Position numbers and translations under genes: made by a program
Shown here: piece after piece, positions 54,776 through 64,000 of the stretch
Position numbering within the stretch: the first letter of the stretch is position 1
Layout of the letters: each line of letters begins with the position of its first letter
NCBI GenBank assembly: GCA_946902875.1
Contig: OX336345.1
Span: forward strand, 21,421,395-21,485,394
Source of the DNA: Nematopogon swammerdamellus
Taxonomy: Eukaryota; Arthropoda; Insecta; Lepidoptera; Adelidae
Reading direction: 5' to 3'
Length of the DNA: 64,000 bases
Notes under the pieces: generated by a model
What the model was told of the DNA's origin: nothing
Seen by the model: only the letters and a program-made list of their open reading frames with translations
Databases searched by the model: none

Positions 54776-55187
54776 AATATTGGGTGGAATGGAGCCCCCC
54801 CCCAATAAACAATTTGGTGCTAACGGCAGGTTGAAAAAAAAAACCGCAGGTTGTTTTAGATCTCAAAGCGGTATATTGGATTAATTTAACTCGGTTTAAG
54901 CGTCACTACTGTAGAGCTCTTGTCCCACCCTTATAGCACTTACTAACGCTATTGTAAAGTCACTAAAGAACCTTTACCTGTATAAGATGGGCCTCTTTCG
55001 GGGTTACAAGACAGCTAGAGCACGCTATAACACCACTTCAGCCTCTCAAAATAACTATTAAACAGCTCTTATAACGCCTGCCTTAACACCATAATGTTAG
55101 TTGGGCCATGTCGCTCCTCATATAAAAAATGTCTTGATCTGTGGCGACCTCGGTGGCGACCCGAGCGACCATTTTCTAAAGGGTCCA

Positions 55188-55317
55188 GCAGGTCTATTCT
55201 TGTAAATTCTGACAGCAGAATCAGCGCTGATGTGGCGCTGAGAGCCACTATAGTAAGTGGCTCTCAGCGCCACAACAGCGCTGATTCCGCTGTCAGAATT
55301 TACAAGAATAGACCTGC
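55188..55317. repeat. Short-loop hairpin with 62-bp arms
   Basis: The arms 55188-55249 and 55256-55317 are nearly perfect inverse copies (GCAGGTCTATTCTTGTAAAT / ATTTACAAGAATAGACCTGC). The loop is only ATAGTA. CAGCGCTGATxxGGCGCTGA forms additional internal symmetry. Confidence 0.9.
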
Positions 55318-55499
55318 AGTTCTCCCGTATGTCGTCCAAGGTCAAGTGCATTGTCATATTTATTCCTATGCTGGTTCTAAGCGCTGTCACTTTCGGAGCC
55401 TCTAAACTAGCACAATATTATTTTAAATAGGTAGTCAGTAGTCACTTCCTTTTCCGTGGCTGGATGAGGCAACTCGGGAAAAACGCATTTTTCATTGGT

Positions 55500-56215
55500 G
55501 CTGTGTCATAGCCATAGCACGTGCCGCCGCGGTGCGGCGCGGGGGGAGGGGGAGGGGCAGCCCGGTCGACGGAGGGTAGAGGGAGGGAGTGAATTTAAGA
55601 TGGCGCCCATCGTCGGGGAGCGTTATATAATTCAATTTACAAGTAATTCTAGCAGGAAGCGCCCAGGCGTCATGCAAATAGACAGATGCCGCCATCTAGT
55701 GACGAGATTAGATTAAATCTCACCTCCACGCACGCCGTGATGTGACAAATTCTCATCTGCCGCGGGCGACAAACTCGATTGTGACTCCGCGCGGATCGAG
55801 ATAGAGTTCAATTTGGAATCGGAGCGGGGCGCTCGCTGTCGTCCCCTCGCGCCCCTCCCCCGTCACGCCGCCGGCGGAGACCCCCGCCCCCACGGTTCAC
55901 CCCCCGCTCTAGTAATTGCGACCGAAACTTTTTGCGACATCAACTTTTTTTTTTCAAAACGGCTTCATTTTGATGAAAAAGGGAGTCGCTGGAGTCGCTT
56001 TCTCTGATTTCCGTTTTGTTTTGTTTCTCCGCGCGCCGTCGCCGCCGACGTCTTCGTCCTCTAGGGCGGAATAGATTCCAATTGTAATTCTGTCATCAGC
56101 AACTTTTTCACTTACTTTCTTTCGTGCGGAATTACGAGTAATTGAAAAGTTGTTTGTGGCGTGGCGTCACGTCGCGTCGCGCCGCGCGGCGGCGCATACC
56201 GTCCGCCCGCCTACT
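55500..56215. other. GC-rich, apparently unique intronic segment
   Basis: CCGCCGCGGTGCGGCGCGGG, AAGATGGCGCCCATCGTCGG, CCGCGCGGATCGAGATAGAG, CGCGCCGTCGCCGCCGACGT. No repeat partner in the window and no convincing exon. It is 3.6 kb downstream (in gene direction) of the spondin exon at 59795, so an intronic enhancer is possible but unproven. Confidence 0.4.
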
Positions 56216-56435
56216 GTCTAACCAGGGTGACTGGTAATTCGATGTGCATTTTCCTTCTAAGGCGTGATAGCATAGAAGTACTAAGTAATAATTTAGCCTA
56301 AAGGCAAGTCTCATTGATCCTGGGATATTTGTATTTGCATTGTGATGTTTGTATTTTTGTAAAAAATATTGCTTCCGGTCAAATGTCAAATGTATGAGTA
56401 ATGCCACTTTAAACCGACAAATAACTAATATCGTG

Positions 56436-56905
56436 TGAATAACCCCACTGCATCTCTCTCCGTGCATGTCGTAAAAAGCGACTAAGGGATAAGGACAAGA
56501 TGCCGTGCATAAGGGCGATAGGCTAGCCACTTATCACCTCGGCACAGTCTTTCCACCGAGTCATGCTTCGTGCCTTACTTACTGCTTGATGGTTATCTTG
56601 TCCTACTATGTTGCTAAATGTGGTGTTCGGTGTTGTGCTGTAATTTACAAGAGTACTAGCAGCACAAGACCGACTACTCTGCTAACCCTGCGAAGTTTCT
56701 TGTCAGTTCTTCTTCGTGGGTGTAATGGAACCGGATAGAACAAATTGTGACAAGTTTGAGTGCAGTCTAACTGCCAATATGAATGAATGATGAATGATCA
56801 ATAAACAATACAACAATACAATACAACCCCGATTGTCGCGATACAGCGTATGGTATGTATGTATGTATGTATGTATGTATGCATGTATGTATGTATGTAT
56901 GTATA
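56436..56905 (+). mobile_element. SINE family C interrupted by a LINE tail
   Basis: 56444-56690 is family C (ACCCCACTGCATCTCTCTCC, AAGATGCCGTGCATAAGGGC, CACCGAGTCATGC, CGACTACTCTGCTAACCC). 56691-56823 is a LINE tail (GCGAAGTTTCTTGTCAGTTC..AATAAACAATACAAC). Family C then resumes at CCCCGATTGTCGCGATACAG and runs into (TATG)n to 56905. AACCC is present on both sides. Confidence 0.8.
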
Positions 56906-57329
56906 ACTTATACGTTACGTTTTGATTTAAGAGTATGTAATACCTCACATTGCTTCGCATGAAGTTCTATCAGTTTTATCAGCAATACTACAACAACAGC
57001 TCTGTAATAAATATATGGTAAAGTTGAGTACTAATGCTTAGATATAATGCGAAATCCCGCCCTTTTTCTAAGGACATGCGCAGCCTTAACCGTGGCGCTG
57101 GTGAAAAAGGCCATTAGAATACGTCGAATTACCGGTGACCCTGTACACCGTCTGCCGCCTAGAGGCTGCTGGCCGATCGCGCCTGGCGGCGCGGCTCGGC
57201 TGATGGCATTCCCCTTTCTTATCTTGTTCTGTCGTCCGATTACGAAATTTAAATTTAAGTAACTTGATTTCAGATAATGGACTTTTGTGCTACCTATCTC
57301 TGCCGTATAGACAAAACACTTTGGTTTTT

Positions 57330-57420
57330 TTATATAATCCGGCATGTGTGGTTGAGTCAGAGGGGCCAGCGCATGCTCCAGCCAGCCAATATCACCCTCG
57401 AGAAGGTGCCACACCGGGAC
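57330..57420 (-). mobile_element. SINE family B 3' fragment
   Basis: TTTTTTATATAATCCGGCAT, GGTTGAGTCAGAGGGGCCAG, CAGCCAGCCAATATCACC, reverse of the family B end. Another such fragment (CTTCTCGGTGGTGATATTGG) lies at 62300-62352 (+). Confidence 0.7.
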
Positions 57421-57475
57421 TTCCTTAATGAATCATAATGAGATGTCATAATGAATTAGAAAAAAAAACACATTT

Positions 57476-57560
57476 TCTTTTTATGGAAACTGACACTGTT
57501 GGCTACATCACCTACAACATCCGTGATGTCAGCCCTTAACACCGGGTGAACTTGGTGCAT
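57476..57560 (-). mobile_element. SINE family A 3' fragment
   Basis: TTTATGGAAACTGACACTGT, TGGCTACATCACCTACAACA, AACACCGGGTGAACTTGG. 5'-truncated; it adjoins a LINE tail. Confidence 0.8.
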
Positions 57561-57909
57561 TGTATTGTATTGTATTGTTTATTGATCATTCATTATGGCA
57601 GTTAGACATATATATTCGGTGGTTAGACTGCTCTCGAACTTGTCACAATTTGTTCTATTGTGGTGGTCGGTGTTGTGCTGTAATTTACCAGAGTTCTTGC
57701 AGGACAACACCGATTACTCTGCTTACTCCGATTGTCGGGATTCAGCGTGTGTGATATGTATGTATGTATGTATGTTTATTGATCATTCATTATGGCAGTT
57801 AGACATAATATATATTCGGTGGTTAGACTGCTCTCGAACTTGTCACAATTTGTTCTATCCGGTTCGATTATACCCACGATGAAGAACCGACAAGAAACTT
57901 CGCAGGGTA
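57554..57909 (-). mobile_element. Duplicated LINE tail flanking a SINE C fragment
   Basis: The block TTTATTGATCATTCATTATG..CACAATTTGTTCTAT occurs at 57577-57655 and again at 57777-57858. Between them is a plus-strand family C tail (57656-57772, ending in (TATG)n). Only the second copy continues to CCGGTTCGATTATACCCACG and GAAACTTCGCAGGG. The 80-bp direct duplication is far longer than a LINE TSD, so recombination or microsatellite-mediated duplication is likely. Confidence 0.7.
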
Positions 57910-58629
57910 TTTATTTAAACATATTTTTACAAGTACTTAGTGACTAACCACATAATAACACCGCCCATAGTCTATCTAAAACACAGCTTGATAGCAAGAT
58001 TAACAATTTTGCTGAGAGTTCTGACTACAAAGACTTATTAATTAAGTGAATCAGGTGTAAAGAGCCTTTGTCTACTATAATAGACTTATAAGACGGCTAT
58101 ATCACAGGCTTATAAGCCGCAGAATTTGACCAAGATAATACGTACTCTTCAACCTGTATAACGGTGGTGGTACCAAACCAATCGCTTTCAACATTGACTC
58201 AACATTTAAAAAAAAAACAATTTTATGTTTCTGCTGCCTTAGAGGCCGTAGTGGCGGTGTTGGGAGGAGGGAGGAGGGAGGGTTGAGCGCACTCACCTAA
58301 TCTTCTCACCGAAATAATAAAAGGGAATTTATCCTTTTCTCTTCTTCGCCTACGGAAAACTCGTGGGCAATAATGTATTCCGATATGGATACTTCATGCA
58401 TTTGGCAAGTTTTATGATGAAGGATTTTCGCGAAAAGATATCTGTTTTACGGTCCTATTTGCGGCGCGCCGCTTCCTATCCATTTCAGTTTCGAAATACG
58501 CAGCTGTAAAAAAGTCTTATATCCCGTAAGACTTTTTTCCCGTCTCAAATTCTTTTCCTGTGCAGATTTTAATAGAGTCAAACAAAATTGTATCGACATT
58601 TCCGACATTATATTATTGCGAATACTCTA
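57910..58629. other. Unassigned intronic sequence
   Basis: No gene visible. 58255-58285 is a GGAGGGAGGAGGGAGGG purine tract. 58505-58545 has a TAAAAAAGTCTTATATCCCG / CGTAAGACTTTTTTCCCG inverted pair. Confidence 0.4.
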
Positions 58630-58940
58630 ACAAATAAAATAAAAAAAAATTAAAAAATTTTACGGGTCCCCATACAAGAAACGTGTTTTTTCAATGTTTT
58701 TTTTTGTTTTTGATCTATCGTAATCTCGTGATCGTAATGATAATAAATGGTAATAGGTACAAGTCTAAACACTGGTGTGTTTATAGTGCATACTCTATAG
58801 TAAAACAACAAATATAAACATTTGCCAATTACGTTTTTGTACGGAACCCTCGATGCGCGAGTCCGGCTCGCACTTGGTCGTTTTTGACATTGAAAATGTC
58901 TTTTCGAATCGGGCACTATACTGAAGTATAGTGCCCGATT
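58630..58940 (-). repeat. Repeat family D piece and a 14-bp perfect hairpin
   Basis: 58655-58885: ACGGGTCCCCATACAAGAAA, TTTAGTGCATACTCTATAGT-like text, ACGGAACCCTCGATGCGCGA, CCGGCTCGCACTTGG. 58908-58921 and 58926-58939 (ATCGGGCACTATAC / GTATAGTGCCCGAT) form a hairpin with loop TGAA. 58940-59790 is AT-rich with no supported gene. Confidence 0.6.
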
Positions 58941-59794
58941 TCCAGCGAGACTGCGAATTCGGCCTGGTGTCCTGAGTTTTAAGGCTACTTGAATATTTAG
59001 GGTGTCAAATGACGCGTATCGAGAAGGGCTACAAGAGAGCAAAAAAAAATAATTAAAAAAGTTTGAGATATTTGGGGAAAATCGCAAAAAACGCTTAAAA
59101 TTGCCGTTTTTAGAGGGTTTTAAAAGGACACTTTTAAACGTATTTCTAAATATATATTTTAACCTTTTATATTTTTATATTGTAGATTGATTCAATACCT
59201 GGAGACGTTTTTTTGAGTGTTTGAATAAAGTGGAAAATTTGGGAGTTATGATTTTTTTTTACATTTTCCTTTACGTGAGTTACGAGTCGTCTTTATCTTG
59301 CAGTGTGAGTAGTTAAAATGGTTTTCGTGTATGCATACACTTGAAAATTCATGTTTAATTTATTTTTTATTTTACAAAATTTTTGTAAATTTTTTTAAAT
59401 TGACATATTTCTTATATTGGAATACGTCCTAAAAGTAATTTTAAATGTACCCGAAGGTCACGGTAATGCATGAGATCTGTGATTTTTTCTTTCAAATATG
59501 TAACCTTAAATGCGGAGGTCAAAAAAATTTTTACTCTCGTACAAAAAGGCACAAATCCACAATTCAAATTCATGTATTCCTTATTCTACTGCACAATTTT
59601 TTTAAATCTTTGTATGATGCGAATGATCTCTACTAGTAGTATTTTTATATGAAATTAAAATAAATATTTCTGTAATGGCTTAGGGACCATTATGTTTTTT
59701 GTGTTTTCTGAAAGAAAAACCTAAAGTAGATTTGTGACCTTTTGTTCTTAACCTCCTCAAATATGAAATCGGCCAGCAAGTGAGTTATCCGTAC

Positions 59795-59974
59795 CTTAAT
59801 GAACTGGAAGGTGGCGACAGGGGGCAGCCTGCGGAGGTGCGGATAGAAGAAGGAGCCAGCCGGGTGGGCGGGGTAGCGGGACGTGATCCGGTAGGCGACC
59901 CCCTGCGGCGCGGTCGGCCAGTTGGGCGCGGTGAATGTGAAGCCGTTGTCTGTTCCCGCGTCCACCGGGTCCAC
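59795..59974 (-). CDS. Spondin-family protein, exon with the C-terminal part of Spondin_N
   Basis: A minus-strand exon of exactly 60 codons, phase 0 at both ends. The acceptor is ATATTCGCAG (59975-59984) and the donor AAG|GTACGG. It reads VDPVDAGTDNGFTFTAPNWP, then TAPQGVAYRITSRYPAHPAG and SFFYPHLRRLPPVATFQFIK. Known of the family: Spondin_N domains of F-spondin-like extracellular matrix proteins contain a conserved DAGTDSG, followed by a Pro-rich P..P....R.T..YP.HP..PFY/FY.P segment near the domain end. Both are seen here. The product should be secreted and bind matrix or lipoprotein partners, but that is family knowledge. Codon GC content is far above the surroundings. Confidence 0.85.
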
Positions 59975-60069
59975 CTGCGAATATACACCTTATTACAACC
60001 AGGTATAGAGTCGAAGATCATATGGAAAAGTATGGCACGAATATTGTTAGTCTATTTTTTTTAATAGTA

Positions 60070-60410
60070 AGCGCGACATGTGACGCCGAGCGATCTATAA
60101 GGTGTCTAACGACGCCCATGGACATTCGGTCGCATGCGAGGGTTGCGAATGCCATGCCGGCCAGACAGGTGCCTATTCGCGTCCCTCTTGAAGGACCCGA
60201 GACTGTACTTGGGAGGAAAATATGTGGACAGGGAGACTGTTCAGGAGTTTACCGGTTCTGTAGAGGAAAGATCTGCCAACCGGTTGGTACGCATCCGCGG
60301 CAAGTCCAGCGTGTAAGGATGCAATCCGTGCCCGGTGCGCCTGGTGCGGAGGTGGAAAGGGGACGGCGGAATCGCTTTAAACAGGTACTCCGAGCACTCC
60401 CCATGTAATA
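60070..60410 (-). pseudogene. LINE RT C-terminus and 3' end
   Basis: The minus strand reads CSEYLFKAIPPSPFHLRTRR, TGHGLHPYTLDLPRMRTNRL, then a stop, YFPPKYSLGSFKRDANRHLS and GRHGIRNPRMRPNVHGRR, ending ACATGTCGCGCTTACTATTA. Same LINE family as 36372-36690. It is not an exon of the spondin gene, despite sharing its strand and lying just upstream. Confidence 0.8.
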
Positions 60411-60539
60411 ATGATAGAACACACATACAAAGACCAACAGCTTCCTGTACATTGGTACAGTACATACCTAGTATGTAACGTTTATCTTTGTTGTGTGTTT
60501 TTATTACAGTAGTGTTAGAATACCCATCCCATCTTTGAA

Positions 60540-60725
60540 ATATCCATATTCTCTCTCTACAATATCCATATTCTATTTAGAATGTCGGTACTCTATTCTC
60601 TCTGGAGTATCCGTATTATATTCTCTCTAAAATAATCATATTATATTCTCTCTAGAATATCCATATTCAATTCTCTCTAGAATATTCGTACTCTATTCTC
60701 TCTAGAATATCTCAATTCCATTAAC
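60540..60725. repeat. 25-bp minisatellite
   Basis: About seven units of TTCTCTCTAGAATATCCATATTCAA-type sequence. The last four are exactly 25 bases each with few changes; earlier units are more diverged. 60730-61060 is unassigned and contains no convincing exon. Confidence 0.88.
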
Positions 60726-61066
60726 TCTAGAGGCGCTTGAATGATGCGTCACTGTTCCTCACGAAGTTTTATATATTTTTTATTTTTCATTTTTCCTACA
60801 ACACTAATGTACATTTGGCGCGAAACAAAAACAGGGCAGGTAAAGCTTCCGCCGAGACAAACTCACATAAAAGTTATACAGTAAACATTCTCAACACCTC
60901 CGCGAAGTCCAACAGCAACTTATCTCCAACTCAAACATTCTTCCGCCGAACCTGCGCTCTGCCGAAACTGAGAACGGCTCCATTCACTTGGAAATGGTCG
61001 GCTCCACCGACCGCGCTGCGCCACCGTCTACAAGTTACGTCAGTGCTCCCCAAACTGTTTAACGTA

Positions 61067-61443
61067 ATTTTTTTTTTTTTGAAACTTAACTGGTTGGCTA
61101 TATCACCTACAACATCCGCGTGATGTCATCCCATAACACCGGGTGAACTAGGTCCCATGCCAGTGCTTCCCTTCATTTCGCGCCGGCTACACACTGGATG
61201 GAAAACACGAACTATTTACATAGCCGTTTCGACCGACGTTTCGGTCGGTGCGGTGGTGCCAACCCGGCCGGGATAAACCCTACCACCTAGTAAGGTAAGA
61301 AGGGACGGGACCTACAGTTTAACGTGGAATCCGAACCACGGTCAGCCTCCAACGGTCGAGCGGTCACCCATCCAAGTACTGACCGCCCTCAGGGTTGCTT
61401 AACAACAGTCGACTGACCGCACCACTGAGCTACCGTGGCTGAC
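61067..61443 (-). mobile_element. SINE family A, full length
   Basis: T run, TTAACTGGTTGGCTATATCA, ACCGCACCxx-type body in reverse, CCACGGTCAGCCTCCAACGG, CACCCATCCAAGTACTGACC (5S box C in reverse), CACTGAGCTACCGTGGCTGA (A box in reverse). Confidence 0.9.
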
Positions 61444-61905
61444 GAATTTCCTTATCCCTTAGTCGACTTTTACGACATGCGACAGGGAGAGATGCAGTGG
61501 GGATATTCTTTTTAAGTACCGACCCCACAAGGACATTATAGTCATTACCCTTGAAGATCTTATTATCGTACCGTGTAGGGTCGGCACTTAAACAGAATAG
61601 CCCCACTGCATCTCTCCCCGTGCATGTCGTAAAATGCGACTGAGGGATAAGGACAAGGTGCCGCACTATAGGGCGACAGGCTAGCCACCTCTCACCTTGG
61701 CGCGGTCCTTCCACCGAGTCATGCAGCAGGTGGATCTACGTGCGTTACTTGCTGCTTGATAGTTATCTTGTCCGAATACTTTGCTAACTGTGGTACATCG
61801 GTGTTGTGCTGTGATATACAAGAGTACTTGCAGCACAACACCGATTACTCTGCTCATCCTGATTGTCGGGATACAGTGCGTGTTATGTATGTATGTATCT
61901 TATTT
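61443..61905 (+). mobile_element. SINE family C: inverted head (61443-61530) then a full copy (61575-61897)
   Basis: The first ~90 bp are a minus-oriented C head (CCTTATCCCTTAGTCGACTT..TTTTTAAGTACCGACCCC). After 45 bp, a plus-oriented full element runs TACCGTGTAGGGTCGGCACT to CGGGATACAGTGCGTG and (TATG)n. It is a head-to-head pair. Confidence 0.8.
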
Positions 61906-62350
61906 TCTCTTAAAAATACTTACATACACACATACATAGCGTCACGCCTGTTTCCCAGTGGGGTAGGCAGAGACATAACGGATCTCCACGTGCCACGATC
62001 CTTGTTTGTCAGTTCTTCATCGCACTGAATTTAGAACTGGCGGAATTTTCTACATGTCCAAGCGTAGCTTACCTACCTGCGGATAAAATTAGACAATAAT
62101 AATAAACAATAAAGAATTATCCTCTTAACGTTTATACTGCTTAAATTTGATCGAAAATACAGTTTGAGAGCAAGAAATACAATTTTACTGACAGTTCTGA
62201 CTGCAAAAGATTTAGCAAGCAAGTATCAGGCGTAAAGAGCCATGTCAAATGTTTGATGCCTATTTTTTTTCAACTCAATAACAATACTACAATGCTCCTT
62301 CTCGGTGGTGATATTGGCTGAAGGATGTGCTTTGGCCCCTATGACTCAAG
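61905..62350. other. Unassigned sequence
   Basis: ACATACATACATACACAC-rich words, GCCTGTTTCCCAGTGGGGTA and AT-rich DNA. No ORF of interest; a short family B 3' fragment at 62300-62352. Confidence 0.35.
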
Positions 62351-62353
62351 CAC

Positions 62354-62736
62354 TTTTTTTTTATGGAAACTGATACGGTTGGCTACATCACCCACAACAT
62401 CCGTGTTGTCAGCCCATAACACCGGGTGAACTAGGTGCCATGTCAGTGCTTCCCTTCATTTCATGTCGGCTACACTGAACCAGACGGAAAACACGAACTA
62501 TTTACATAGACGTTTCGACCGATGTTTCGCTCAGTGCGGTGTTACCAACCCGGCCGGGATAAACCCTACCACCTAGTAAGGTAAGAAGGGAAGGGACCTA
62601 CAGTTCAACGTGGAATCCGAACCGCGGTCAGCCTCCAACGGTCGAGCGGTCACCCATCCAAGTACTGACCGCGCTCAGCGTTGCTTAACAACAGTCGACC
62701 GAGCGCACCACTGAGCTACCGAGGCGCGAGGCTGAC
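62354..62736 (-). mobile_element. SINE family A, full length
   Basis: TTATGGAAACTGATACGGTT, body in reverse, CAACGTGGAATCCGAACCGC (B box in reverse), CCATCCAAGTACTGACCGCG and CGTTGCTTAACAACAGTCGA (5S-like and linker), GAGCTACCGAGG, then a duplicated CGAGGCTGAC end. Confidence 0.92.
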
Positions 62737-62856
62737 AAAAAACCTATAACGGATTAGATAAAAAAAATCGGGGTGTGGCTGTGTCGTGGACACGGCCGTG
62801 TGTTTTACGTGAATACGTGTACGTATTCTTTGATCCTTTACCTATCAAGTGGTGTA

Positions 62857-63180
62857 TTTTTTTTTTTTATGGAAACTGACACGGTTGGCTACATCACCTA
62901 CAACATCCGTGATGTCAGCCCATAACACCGGGTGAACTTGGTGCCACGTCAGTGCTTCCCTTCGGTCGTGCCGGCTACACTGAACTGGACGGAAAACACA
63001 AACTATTTTCATAGCCGTTCCGACCGACCTTTCATTCAGTGCGGTGGTACCAACCCGGGCGGGTTAAACCCTACCACCTAGTAATATAAGAAGGGAGTCA
63101 TATCCCTTAGTCGCCTTTTACGACATACACGGGGAGAGATGCAGTGGGGCTATTCTTTTAAAGTACCGGCCCCATACGGT
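62857..63180 (-). mobile_element. Hybrid SINE: C head on A body, full length
   Basis: T run, TATGGAAACTGACACGGTTG, the A body, TACCACCTAGTAATATAAGA, AGGGAGTCATATCCCTTAGT, CGCCTTTTACGACATACACG, GATGCAGTGGGGCTATTC, AAGTACCGGCCCCATACGG. It is the reference copy for the hybrid subfamily. 63180-63670 is unassigned, with a poly-G run at 63532-63543. Confidence 0.9.
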
Positions 63181-63671
63181 ACAGAACAGAACAGAACAGG
63201 TGTAATTAAATTTTAGATGGAGATGATAATTATGAAGCTACAACACCAAACCGTATCCCCCAATTTCAGTTTTCTGGATTGGCTCCCACTATGGAAGCAA
63301 ATTTAAAGACTTATTCACGTCAAAAAGTTTTACCCCTCAAGGGGTAATGCCTCCGAGTTTGGGAAGCGCTGGTTACATGAATTTACGGCCGACGCGGGCG
63401 TGCCGCCCCCTAGCGAGCCTCGAGGATGGATGGACAAACATATTGGTGACATTATCTGGGAGGAAATCACATTGTTCTTGTTAGCATTCCGGATGAAAAC
63501 TATCCACAAGCCGTTCGCGTTAAGCGGGACTGGGGGGGGGGGGTTATTTTAGGATGTTACTGAGGGTGGAAATATTTAGGGAAGCCAACAATTTTATTTA
63601 TTTTATACGTAATTGAAGAAATAATGTGTAAAAAATATTTAATTGTTGTTTATTGTTTATTTATAGTTAAA

Positions 63672-63960
63672 GCGGCGAGTGGCCGAGTGGTTTGGGCATC
63701 GGCTTCTAGGTCCCTTCCCTTGCCCCTTACTAGGTGGTAGGCTCAAATTGTAGCCGACTGGGTTGGTACCACCGTACTGGATGTAAGATGGCCGCATAGC
63801 AACCTCGGTTGTGTTCTCCTCTAGTCCAGTATATAGCCAGCAATCCAGGGGAGTCTCCGGTATGGCATCTACCTTCTCGGAGGTGATATTGGCTAGTCAG
63901 AGCATGTGATTTGGCCCCTCTGACTCAGCCACCCATACCGATTTACATAAAAAAAAAACT
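63672..63960 (+). mobile_element. SINE family B with internal head deletion
   Basis: GCGGCGAGTGGCCGAGTGGT and TTGGGCATCGGCTTCT (A-box side) fuse directly to AGGTCCCTTCCCTTGCCCC. About 120 bp including the B box and the GACGAAAAAATT block are missing. It ends CGATTTACATAAAAAAAAA. Without a B box it should be transcriptionally dead. Confidence 0.88.
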
Positions 63961-64000
63961 GCGCTCAGATTTGTCATATTTTACATTGTAACATTCCGCT

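Noticed and set aside
60134..60465. Upstream exon of the spondin gene
   Set aside because: The conserved-looking minus-strand frame is the jockey/CR1-like LINE tail shared with 36372-36690.

Overview
This is an animal nuclear genomic window, almost certainly from a moth or butterfly (Lepidoptera). Codons sit in short exons with GT/AG splice sites. The rest is a dense mosaic of transposon families typical of lepidopterans: Helitron ends of the 'GCGAAGCCGCGGGC..GCTAG' type, the 'GGCCAAGTGCGAGTCGGACTCGCGCACCGAGGGTTCCGTA' repeat, LINE 3' ends closing in GATGAT repeats, and tRNA- and 5S-derived SINEs. There is no prokaryotic organisation and no CRISPR array. Family names marked as recognition come from memory, not from a search.

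The only convincing host gene is on the minus strand. Two exons, 59795-59974 and 15773-16005, join in phase. They encode the end of a Spondin_N domain (signature DAGTDNG) and the segment after it. They are separated by an intron of about 43.8 kb, so nearly everything between 16.0 and 59.8 kb is intronic transposon debris. The start of the Spondin_N domain should lie beyond the right edge or above 59974, and the expected TSP1 repeats below 15773.

Layout. 0-3.3 kb: a SINE tail, a TIR element carrying a 136-bp MITE, a split LINE tail and an intact 297-bp TIR element. 3363-9519: a large nearly palindromic DNA transposon with CACAGTG termini and a 5-bp CGCCG target duplication, the hallmarks of Transib (the RAG1-related superfamily). 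It encodes only an N-terminal transposase-like ORF, and its right arm is split by a 2.2-kb Helitron carrying a piece of a retroelement nuclease-like gene. 9.5-15.7 kb: foldback elements, SINEs, a hAT MITE and unassigned sequence. 15.8-16.8 kb: the spondin exon, then a minisatellite grown out of a SINE head. 17-30 kb: LINE remnants, foldbacks, Helitron-like MITEs and SINEs. 31-32.8 kb: a second copy of the Helitron. 34-45 kb: SINEs and a four-level nest at 40.7-43.9 kb. 49.3-51.3 kb: a hAT element inside a SINE. 52-64 kb: more SINEs and LINE tails around the upstream spondin exon.

The SINEs fall into three head types on shared bodies. Family A has a composite tRNA/5S-rRNA head. Family B has a tRNA-Ser-like head. 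Family C has a 'GGTACTTAAAAAGAATAGCCCCACTGC' head, and some copies put head C on body A. The strongest discoveries are insertion histories that the window proves itself: target duplications plus uninterrupted copies of the same host repeat show Transib, Helitron, hAT, TA-type and 8-9-bp-TSD elements inserted into one another.
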